A DNA stretch of 25,789 nt, taken from NCBI GenBank assembly GCA_003194525.1, contig NBIV01000605.1, forward strand, positions 1 through 25,789, read 5' to 3'. Under the pieces are notes generated by a model, which made no database searches, was not told where the DNA came from, and worked only from the letters and a program-made list of their open reading frames with translations. This DNA is from Gracilariopsis chorda. Its lineage: Eukaryota; Rhodophyta; Florideophyceae; Gracilariales; Gracilariaceae. The position numbers and the translations under genes were made by a program. Below, in pieces: positions 18,307 to 25,789 of the stretch (its first letter is position 1; each line of letters begins with the position of its first letter).

Positions 18307-18890
18307 TCGCTGGATACAGTGCAGCAAGCTACACAACAATATTTGAAAGACTCTATCACCTCCACATCATCTAGCCGTGCTTCTGCACTCACCCGCATCA
18401 TTCCAAACACTGTGGATCCATTTCTTCACAAGTTCCTCAAATGGGCCTTGCTGGCAGGCATTGTAACATGCATCATTACTGCCGCTAATATATCGGTGTT
18501 GCGGATCATTTAAGAGTCGTTGGTGTACAAACCAACCATGCTATGGCGCGTAACTCCCGGTTCGAATGGAATGCCACATTACGAAAAAGTCAGCTACTGC
18601 ACTGTGGGGGGGGGGGGCGAAATCGTGGGCTGGTTTATAAAACAGCCCTCTTACATATTCTCCAAAGCCCGAACGTTCGTGCACTTTTACGGAACCGATA
18701 AGAATCCCAGTCTTCGATTGAAAAACGTAATCTGCTTCTACGAGAAGTGCAGATGTAACATTCTTCTCCTGTCTTATCGCGGATATGGACCCTCAACTGG
18801 TAAGCCAAACGAATGCGGTGTGCGTATTGATGCAGGGAGCGCTTTCGACTACCTCAAGTCCCGTGACGACGTTGAAATCGGGTTGCAAAC
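18307..18890 (+). pseudogene. Bem46/ABHD13-type alpha/beta hydrolase, N-terminal half, one in-frame TAA
   Basis: Bem46/WAV2/ABHD13 proteins are membrane-anchored alpha/beta hydrolases of unclear substrate at the ER and plasma membrane. The frame shows a membrane anchor (FLKWALLAGIVTCIITAANI, about 18430-18490), ESLVYKP after it, EIVGWFIKQPS, TFVHFYG (the HGNAG position, here altered), then CRCNILLLSYRGYGPSTGKP and AFDYLKSRDDVE, all in family order. Homology ends at about 18870, just before the GRSLGG nucleophile motif; catalytic Ser, Asp and His are absent. TAA at 18511-18513 stands where relatives have the Gln of FQ(E)xLVY. A run of 12 G (18606-18617) lies in the coding part. It is an isolated half-gene, or the rest is reached by splicing, which I could not find. 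Confidence 0.65.
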
Positions 18891-18899
18891 TTGCGAGCG

Positions 18900-19180
18900 C
18901 GCAAGTGGAAGAGATGGCGCATGCACGACATAATGGAGGGCAGTGTTGGATCAGGAGCACAGGTGGTGGGCATGTAGAACGGACGGTATGGGTGGCGAGT
19001 ATGTACAAGGTATGGGGAGTAGGGCAGTGTGGAATAAGATGGACGGAAGGTAGGGGGTTATGGGATGTTGCGTGAGGAAGAAGTGCTGCTGTGTGCTTTT
19101 AAGGGAGGGGAGGGGAGGGATGGAAGAGGTTTGGTAGGGTGGGAGAAGAAGCGGGTGGAAGGGGTGGAGTAAGTAAAAGC
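18900..19180. other. G-rich tract with G-quadruplex motif
   Basis: The plus strand is purine-rich with many GGG and GTGGG runs. At 19103-19119 the order G3-A-G4-A-G4-A-G3 is a textbook G-quadruplex sequence with one-base loops, expected to be very stable. The tract begins just where homology of the hydrolase fragment ends. It could be an intron or a downstream regulatory region; no acceptor with continued homology was found. Confidence 0.6.
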
Positions 19181-20751
19181 TAACTTACGTATACATCCAT
19201 CGTTTCTGACACGTTAACATTGTGTGGTATCTCGATGAAGTTATATGACGCGAAGCTACATGCAACAGTTCAAAACAAAACGCGGATCCCATACGTTCTC
19301 GATGTTTCGTGGAGACACAAGTTCTCCACAGTTCCATAACGCATGGTAGATTGCCACACTGATTGCAAGCGATTATGTAAACGAAGTTAGTCATGTTCCT
19401 TGTCCGGCCTTGTCCGGTGTTTCACATCGGAATGTATTCAACTGTTCAATGCGTGGAACTTCTTCCTCCAAAAAGAGATGGAGAAAAATCCGAAAGGGCT
19501 TCGTGCATGCCCATTGAGGGCTCGACTGAGGGCTTTGCCGGTGTGCATGACAACAGCGGCGGTGTTTTCATTTCGTTTCGGTTACTTGTAGTGTTGAAGT
19601 TATGCATTCACCGCTGATATCGGAAGGATTGGCCACATGTGAGCACCATTTGATGAACGATGGTGGAGATGTGGAATATTTATGCAAAAGCAATAGCTTG
19701 CGTAGAATCGGATTGTGCGCAACTAGCTGTACCAAAGGTGGAGAGTGTTTGTAGGGTACCAAACGCGCTTGGACATGCTGTACTACCGCACACGTTCTGA
19801 GAAGCACGAGATGCTGTCGTCGCATAGTGCATAGCGAGATTTTGTGGTGTTCCATGTCATACCAGTGCTGCTGAAGGCAGCTTTGTTGATCAATGACCTT
19901 TCGTGACTGTTGGTAGTAAAACGGTGACGCCGCATACGCTGCGCAATCGGCAGAGTTTCACCCCAAGAATCGCATGTCATTTGTGAGATCAAAGAGGTTT
20001 TCAGCCAATGCATTTGTGCGAAATATTGCGTCCAAACTCAGAAGTAACACATGCATAAGGTTACCGTTGGATACAAAAGCACGTTGGTAGTGGTACCGAT
20101 CATTGGAATTATATGCAGTCACCAATGGCGTTAGTGAGCCGCTCCTAACATGATAAGATCAACTGCTGTGCATCGTAACACAGGGAGCATGAAAAAAAAA
20201 TTGCTTCGTTAACTTGCTAAGAGCAAGTCTATTCGCATGGTTAATTGCCTGGTTAAATAGCCAAAGTACCCACGGAAAAATAAACACCACTGCGCGCATG
20301 TCTATCAGCGGCGGTGGCTACATTTTATTTATATCATATGTCTCAACGTGTAAACTTTTCATTGGGACCCTTTGCGCCCGTACCCGTTGAAGTCAGACTG
20401 TACAGCAATGTGAGATGCAGTACAGTTGTGAGACTACGCTGTTGCGGAGCACGGAGGGCTCCATGAATTCGAAGTGGTGTAATGCAAATCACAAAGCTAT
20501 TGATTAATACAAGTTTGAATAGGGCGACAGCGCCCATTGCAATTATCAGCATGAACGAGGCCAGACAGCGCCCACGCGAACGGGCACAAGCTCGAAGATA
20601 CAAAAGGCCTAGCCTTAGGCCGAGTAAACCTGATGGAGTCGAGAGAGCAGTGACGAGCCCAGTATTGTGCTGACCTGTTTGATTGCCCTGAGCCAACTTT
20701 GCAGACACATCCCTACGTCATGAATCACTACAATGACCAAACTGTGACAAC
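19181..20751. other. Gene-poor interval upstream of the retrotransposon
   Basis: No gene is recognised in these 1.6 kb. Weak frames are a plus one at 19393-19617, minus ones at 19783-20013 and 19568-19855, and a minus frame at 20343-20708 whose middle (CLASFMLIIAMGAVALFKLV) could be one membrane segment. None shows family motifs. Base composition is AT-richer than to the left, with an A9 run near 20192. It looks like intergenic or old repeat DNA. Confidence 0.35.
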
Positions 20752-20756
20752 AGTAC

Positions 20757-21010
20757 AGTTGGCGCATGGGCTTCTGATAAGTGAGAAGTTCATGTTTGCG
20801 CAGTGTAGGGGGACTTTCTCACAAGCAACGGTATTCGGCACAGGAATCTGCCGGGAGTCCGTTCTGGTCTCCTGGGGGGTGACGCTTTATTTATATAGGG
20901 ATACTACGCGACCCTTGGGATACTAAAGTCTGTCAGCGGCGGACGTGTCATGTCGATGTTGTACGTCATTCCTTCGTTATCAGCATCGGACTTGTACGTG
21001 TTTTCACACA
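20757..21010 (-). repeat. 3' LTR of the copia element
   Basis: It matches the right LTR with about four substitutions and a few small indels over roughly 250 bases. In element orientation it starts TGTGTGAAAACACG. Its outer tip is slightly altered (AGTTGGCG where the other LTR has TGTTG), so the usual TG...CA end is lost there. It contains the same TATATAAATAAA segment (20886-20897). Confidence 0.9.
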
Positions 21011-21020
21011 CCCCCCTGTC
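21011..21020 (-). other. Polypurine tract
   Basis: In element orientation GACAGGGGGG lies immediately before the 3' LTR. This is where the plus-strand primer for reverse transcription is expected in an LTR element. Confidence 0.75.
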
Positions 21021-21048
21021 GCGTTAGTTACCTATACAAGGTTTCCGT

Positions 21049-22751
21049 CTAATTCCAAGTTGATGAGTGATGTGTCATGCCTTTGGAGATGTCGACTGTG
21101 AAATGGCCATCTGCGAACAATTCACTGATTCTTCTGGAATGGTTTACGCTTCGCTTGGTCGCAATGCATCTGCGATGTTGATAGATCCGGGAATCCAAGT
21201 TATTGTAACAAGTTCTCCAGATTCGAAGCCATCCCTAATCATTGTGACAGTCTTGCGAAGTCGAAATTCTCTACATTCGTGAAGTGTAGTGATGGTATCA
21301 AAGAGTGCTTTTGAGTCGACAAGAATACGATGAGGAATGTCTACATGCGGGAAAATAGTTTGCAACGTCATCTTCATATCAAAACCCCGATCTTCTGCTT
21401 CAGAGCAAGCCAGTATTTCTGCCCCGAAAGATGAATGTGTGACCCGGCGTTTTTTGGTGCTCGTCCAATGGAGGGGATGAAAAAGAGGCTTTTCGTCGAA
21501 GGCTGTATTGAATCTAATCCCAGCTATCACGCCTGTTTGTCCGTATGCGTTTGAATTGCTTCCGTGAGAAGCGTCAGAAAAGCTCATCAGTGCAGCAGAG
21601 GGTACCCCAAGAGGGGATATGTATCTGATCTTTGGCTGTAGCTGACATATCTCCGATAGCATAGCATTGGCGTCTACTAGGTGCTTGACCCTAAGGTCTC
21701 CTAGTTCTTGCTGCATTTTTGAGGTGATATATGACGCTTGCGGTAATACCGCGGAGCCAAGATACATAAGTGTACCGGCAAGGGAGCGGTACTGCTTAGT
21801 CTCATCTGCAGTGGTTCGGTTTTCTCTTTCTCGACGCCGGGCGCGAAAGTTCGATCATTTTTAGCCTATCCATGTACGATGTCATCGAAAGTGTGACGGA
21901 GCCTTCTTCATCTTGTTCAATCTCACATCCAGCGAAGGAAAGTTTACGTCCAATGCGGATTTTCCCAATCTCAAATTCCTCCTGTAGGGATTGCATGAAC
22001 ATGTTGATTCTTTCCTTTGTTCCAGATACTAGAAAGTCATCGACTATCTTGGCAATAATTTAAAATGATATGATCGCACTCGTCTCGCTTAACGAAGAGC
22101 TGATTGACCCCGAAAATGCGCTTCAGACCTGCTTTATCGCATCCACGTCTCCACTCTTTTAGCCCATTGCCTACCTGCTTCTACGATTCCGTAGGGTAGT
22201 TTAGTGAGCATCCATAGAGTACCTTTCTTCTTCCGGAATTCAGGTGCTGGTCTGACAAATATCTCCCGTAGAATAGGACCGCTCTGGAGAAAGGCACCAT
22301 TGACATCTGCCACTCCGAAGTGAAATCCAAGGCATAAAGCTATGCTGATGAGGAGTCGGATGATAATCATATCTGCGTTGGAACAATCCTTGCGGATTTC
22401 ATCTTTCATACCATCTCTGTTACCGTGGGTTACGAGCCTGGCTTTCAGTTTCCGAACCTGTTCTTCATCTTGTTTCACTTTATACACGGTGTGGGAAGAG
22501 ATGATATTGGCATTGTGAGAAACGGAATTTTCTGGCACCTCTTCGTACGCGTGTATCCAATTGTCATTTTGTTCTTTGTCGATGGCTTTCTTGAGTATCC
22601 ATGGCGGTGCAAACGTTAATTCCCCAGCGCAGACTTGACGGGAACCGATTACTCCTTGAATGTGTTTCAATATTGCCTGTTCGTTAGAGTCCAGTTCTTG
22701 CGAGTCAACGAGCTCTTGGTGCTGCATAAGGCCTTCTGTGTATTCTCCCAT
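21049..22751 (-). pseudogene. Reverse transcriptase and RNase H of the copia element, frameshifted
   Basis: The first part (22134-22751) has the RT start typical of copia pol: ILKKAIDKEQNDNWIHAYEE, TVYKVK, KARLVTHGN, GVADVNGAFLQSG (catalytic Asp of motif A) and LPYGIVEAGRQWAKRVETWM. A shift near 22133 and another near 22060 lead to VDDFLVSG (22033-22044; the double Asp of the active site) and the thumb. RNase H (21144-21767) shows FSDASHG, GAEILACSEAEDRGF, ILVDSKALFDTI and NIADAL, giving all expected acidic residues. A last shift near 21155 gives an end at TAG (21049-21051). All catalytic residues survive although the frame changes at least four times. Confidence 0.8.
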
Positions 22752-24266
22752 GTCTTGTATACGTTATCTTGACGTTGCGTGTAACTGGTCATTAAAGAGC
22801 CCATAGCCTCAGTCCTCATTTGTACATCACTGTTTGATTCGGGACTGAGGGTAAGGTCTATGTAGTCCTCCATTAAGCCTTCACTGAGTTCACGAGCTAG
22901 TACGGAGTTCGGCCTAAGTCGCAAATCCTCGTACGCAATTTTCGAGATATGTCGTCCTCCCTTTCGTTTGACTTCGACGTAGTGATCTAGTGCGCGTAAG
23001 ACGACACCTTCCCTCCACTCGTCAGGCTCGTTCTGCTTTGAGGATCTGTAGAAGAAGAGGACCTGGTCCCCGGGTTTTATAGACCCAGGCTCCAACGAAG
23101 AATGGTTGTGAGCCTCCAGAAGCCTCTGTAATGCGCGCGTCGCTGTCTGTTCTTAGTACGCGTCCATTAGCTCCTGCGTGACCATTCGTCGTGGTGCTCC
23201 GAGAAGCAAAGGGGCATATACTTTGGCGAGTTCAAATGAACTCATGAGTTGCGACCCAGTGAAGCAGTTTGAGAGAAACACGGCTCTAGACAGTATTGTA
23301 CTGTCGCTACCAAGCGTTTGTTCTTGTTGCAGTTTCTCCAGTATCCTTTTAACTATTTCCGTTCTTTCGCTCCACGATACCAGTCTTGTTATGGCGTCGC
23401 ACTGGGCGCGGCTTGAATTGTATGTCCCTTCCTGACAGGAATCTTCTCATATCCTGTTTATTGAACTCATCGTCTGCAGAGAGGGCTTCCGATGCCCCGT
23501 GTCTGTTCAACCATTCGACTTCTAGCACTGCGATACTGGTTTGCATTTCTCTCGATCTCTTGTGATATTGGCTTCGGAATACCCCGTTCCGGTATCGACT
23601 ATATGTAGTACCCCGTGTATTTCGTGCCTCGGATGACGTAGAACGTGTAGTCCAATTGGATCTCAACGTTGAATGCCTGGTTGACGTGTTTATCGATATT
23701 TTCTTCGAGGGGACCGGAAATCCGGAACTGGTACATATCATGCAATTAGACGCGAGCTTCTTAATTTCCTCTTCTAGCTCTCGGGAATTATGTCCGGCTC
23801 TGCGACATATCACCATTATCTCCTCTGTTGGAGCTTGTGTTAACCGATGTAATCGCTTGGCTAGCATCTTGGGCCGCACCTTACACACAGTCCGGGACAT
23901 CAATGCTCCTACGGTTGGCACGAAGGGCAGTCTCCCTCTCGCATCAAACTTTGAGCTCCCAGAAATGTATATCGGCAGTAATTTTGGTTCTGTATCCGTC
24001 AGTCGTTTCAGAGTCAACGTGGGCGGAGTGGAGTCGTAATCCGTGATGCTGTATCGTTTTACGTCCATTCCTATAGTCAATGGCGAATCGTCGTCTAATA
24101 AATCGAATGTGAGCTCTACTTGCTGGTTGTTCATATCCTGTGTATACAGCGTCCATGAGCACACAATGGGTTTCGAGTCGATGCATTGATGACTCCATCC
24201 TCGTCGATAATTCTCTCTTGGACTATAGGGCTCAAAAGGTATAGATATGAATTCACACAACTTCAT
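22752..24266 (-). pseudogene. Protease remnant and integrase of the copia element, frameshifted
   Basis: The 5' part ends in LTFDLLDDDSPLTIGMDV, which resembles the end of a retropepsin domain; a clear D-S/T-G active site was not found. Integrase follows: a zinc-binding HHCC segment (HRLTQAPTEE, RAGHNSREL, ASNCMICTS), then core residues QLDYTF (in a shifted frame), ADDEFNKQD and IVERKNG, which fit the D, D and E of the catalytic triad. After a shift near 23345 a C-terminal domain runs from LEKLQQEQTLGSDS through one in-frame TAA (23153-23155) to GDQVLFFYRS and DHYVEVKRKGGRHISKIAYE, the copia-type integrase tail. The reading shifts again at about 22745 into RT. Confidence 0.7.
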
Positions 24267-24313
24267 TGCTGACGATATTCCCCAGAAGAAACTGGGTTAC
24301 CTTCATCTAGTAT

Positions 24314-24356
24314 GGGATTCGGATCTGAGTCCGAATCCCTTATCGAAAAAAGGGTT
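24314..24356 (-). promoter_or_regulatory. Candidate -1 ribosomal frameshift signal at gag-pol junction
   Basis: In element orientation the gag frame reaches CCC TTT TTT CGA TAA. The T6 run (24346-24351) is followed after six bases by a perfect 10-bp hairpin, GGGATTCGGA (24330-24339) with TCCGAATCCC (24314-24323), loop CTCAGA. The frame one base back continues past the gag stop (SIRDSDSDPNPILDEGNP). Spacing and stem fit known -1 signals, but the slip site is not a canonical in-phase X XXY YYZ heptamer. A second small stem ATCGAAAA/TTTTCGAT (24342-24362) encloses the T-run. Confidence 0.45.
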
Positions 24357-25384
24357 TTCGATCATCTTTCTTGTCATGCTTGACCTCACTCCGGTTCCTT
24401 TTGAACCTAGAATAATTATTGGCTTTCATGGAGTTATTCTGCGGAGTGATCTCTTCTCTATTATTCTCTTCATCGGGTATGAATTTCCCATCTGTTCTGG
24501 CTTGTCCTTCAATCTCCTCGTGTGAGATGCGCCTCCTTTTCTTCATCTTCTTGTTGAATTTGTTGCTAGCCAGGAAGGACTTTGTGGCTGATTCTGGTTT
24601 TGGTTCTTTTGAAGCGGGATCCTGAAGGTATTTCTCTTCTAGCTTGATCTCCTCAAGAGCTTGAATCGCGTCTTGCAGGCCAATCCGAGATGATCGTTCA
24701 TCGTTTCGACAACTCTTTTGATGCTCTTGGGTGGCGGCCTTGAGAGTCCTCATGCATTCTACTGCTCTCTCAACCACCTGCTCATCCATGTTCTTAGACG
24801 TGACGTTGTGAAGTATGTCTACTAGCAAGTCAACTCTCTTAGTTGAGATCTGCATCGTCTGAACAGCCTCGCATGTTTTCATTTTCGATGATACCACGAG
24901 ATTGCTAATGATATTGGCGAAGGTTTGGGAAGAAAGGTTTGCGTTCAAGAGTAGAACTATCCCAAAGTTCTGACTGTCGCTTGAATCATGATCTGCACTA
25001 GTCAGATTTAAATATGAGAGTGCTAGGCCTGCAAATCGTTCCACGTATTCTCCAATAGCCTCATTGCTTTTACGTCTGCATGAATTGATGCCCTTGTAAA
25101 GCCGCACGATTCTTTGCAAACGATCAACAGTTGAATTTTGCAACTAAACCCACAATCTTTTCTACCACCTGACGTTGGTCGATCTCGTTTTCCTCATCTT
25201 TTGGCGTTAGTATAAGTTCACCAATTCTGACAGCTTTCTTCACCAACTCCTTTTTGGAGAACTCTAAGGATCGTTAAAGACTTAATCCGAGAGTGGCTGC
25301 TGCGCCTTTTGCACGATTATCTCCTGCGGCGGCACAGCCTATAAGCTTTTCTGCCCATTCAAATACGGCTTCTCTCCAAAGCAT
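24340..25384 (-). pseudogene. gag of the copia element, frameshifted
   Basis: Translation would start at ATG 25382-25384 (MLWREAVFEWAEKLIGCAAA). The frame passes an in-frame TAA (25274-25276), continues with LEFSKKELVKKAVRIGELIL, and shifts by one base at an AAAA run near 25143. From there an open frame of 267 codons runs to TAA at 24340 (STVDRLQRIVRLYKGINSCR, a helical capsid-like part, then a basic Lys/Arg-rich tail ending KKDDRKPFFR). No CCHC zinc knuckle is visible; the basic tail may do the RNA binding. Gag forms the virus-like particle that packages element RNA. Confidence 0.65.
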
Positions 25385-25444
25385 CTTATCGGTATCTGAA
25401 CGTAGTTTTGGCGGGATTAAGATTTTCTGGGGGAAAGGTCGTCC

Positions 25445-25457
25445 CTGGGCCCATTAC
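25445..25457 (-). other. Primer-binding site for half initiator-tRNA
   Basis: In element orientation ATGGGCCCAG (25454-25445) lies three bases inside the 5' LTR. It is complementary to CTGGGCCCAT, the anticodon stem-loop of eukaryotic initiator methionine tRNA. Drosophila copia and Ty5 use such an internal tRNA fragment as primer instead of the tRNA 3' end. Confidence 0.8.
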
Positions 25458-25710
25458 TGTTGCATGGGCTTCTGACATAAGTGAGAAGTTCATGTTTGCG
25501 CAGTGTAGGGGCCTTTCTCACAAGCAACGGTATTCGGCACAGGAGTCCGCCGGGAGTCCGTTCTGGTCTCCTGGGGGGTGACGCTTTATTTATATAGGGA
25601 TACTACGCGACCCTTGGGATACTAAAGTCTGTCAGCGGCGGACGTGTCATGTTGATGTTGTACGTCATTCCTTCGTTATCAGCATCGGACTTGTACGTGT
25701 TTTCACAACA
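25458..25710 (-). repeat. 5' LTR of the copia element (promoter side)
   Basis: On the plus strand it runs from TGTTGCATGG to TTTTCACAACA, giving a short inverted repeat TGTTG/CAACA at its tips. In element orientation TATATAAATAAA (25596-25585) offers a TATA box, and the overlapping AATAAA could serve as the polyadenylation signal in the 3' copy. The right flank to the window end (25711-25789) holds no identifiable gene. Confidence 0.9.
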
Positions 25711-25789
25711 GTACCTTTGTATCGTTGGTACTCCTATTGGTACATATCCTGCACAGATATTTGCAGAACAAAAGCTATTTTTGTGCATG

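Larger units (their letters stand above)
20757..25710 (-). mobile_element. Ty1/copia LTR retrotransposon, full length, broken gag-pol
   Basis: Near-identical 254- and 253-base LTRs bound a 4.4-kb internal region on the minus strand. It has, in order, primer site, gag, protease remnant, integrase, reverse transcriptase and RNase H, which is the Ty1/copia order (integrase before RT), and a polypurine tract next to the 3' LTR. AGTAC flanks both ends (20752-20756 and 25710-25714), and the identity extends to ACAACAGTAC, partly overlapping the LTR tip, consistent with a target duplication. The coding region needs many one-base shifts to be read through, so this copy is not autonomous as sequenced. 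Confidence 0.9.

Noticed and set aside
18545..18575. tRNA-like GGTTCGAAT motif
   Set aside because: It resembles a T-loop, but no acceptor, D or anticodon arms can be folded around it, and it lies inside the hydrolase coding frame.
19783..20013. Possible LINE reverse-transcriptase C-terminus (ETLP near an RRHRF stretch)
   Set aside because: The resemblance is limited to a few residues, with no Cys/His pattern and no RT motifs nearby.
21144..21170. In-frame TAA after the RNase H motif as another recoded codon
   Set aside because: The better reading of the copia tail lies in another frame across a small indel just before it, so this TAA is out of frame with the real protein.

Overview
The window is eukaryotic nuclear DNA. 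It carries recognisable pieces of eukaryote-only genes: the SM protein VPS33, a P4-type lipid flippase of the NEO1/ATP9 group, the proteasome adaptor ECM29, the diflavin reductase NDOR1/TAH18 and a Bem46/ABHD13 hydrolase. It also holds an almost complete Ty1/copia LTR retrotransposon. There are no bacterial operons or ribosome binding sites, and no rRNA, tRNA or CRISPR array was found. I cannot name the lineage. The kinase, the NB-ARC protein and the Cys/His-rich protein resemble expanded families seen in fungi and red algae, but nothing here decides between them. GC content is about 50 % and obvious introns are rare.

Layout. 1-1834 (+): VPS33, cut by the left edge and broken by several single-base frameshifts. 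2496-3212 (-): acidic coiled-coil protein. 3444-3961 (+) and 3668-4315 (-): a broken zinc-finger-like gene converging on an unknown gene. 4578-5276 (-): N-terminal quarter of a P4-ATPase. 5669-6100 (-): unrecognised broken gene. 6121-6888 (-): small intact protein-kinase-like gene. 7670-8620 (-): degenerate block ending in a second copy of the NB-ARC C-terminal region. 8756-8867: four consecutive hairpins. 9350-9955 (-): ECM29 fragment, abutting a large Cys/His-rich repeat gene (9957-11618, -). 11776-13776 (+): NB-ARC (STAND) NTPase gene. 14317-15619 (-): Uma2-like nuclease domain fused to a long charged coiled coil. 16640-16890 (-): last exon-sized piece of NDOR1. 16876-17458 (+): acidic open frame. 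18307-18890 (+): N-terminal half of a Bem46/ABHD13 hydrolase. 18900-20750: G-rich tract, then no convincing genes. 20757-25710 (-): copia-type element with LTRs, primer site, polypurine tract and broken gag-pol.

The genes do not form a pathway. The main impression is a mosaic. Several housekeeping genes are present only as sharply bounded pieces, next to fast-evolving families (NB-ARC, kinase, Cys/His repeat, Uma2) and a transposon. Many frames are broken by one-base shifts, some at homopolymers, so sequencing or assembly error must be separated from true gene decay before any of them is called dead.

The most interesting items are the Uma2-coiled-coil fusion, the Cys/His repeat protein, the candidate -1 frameshift signal at the gag-pol junction, the half-tRNA primer site, the excess of in-frame TAA codons (one at a conserved glutamine position), and the hairpin cluster at 8.8 kb.
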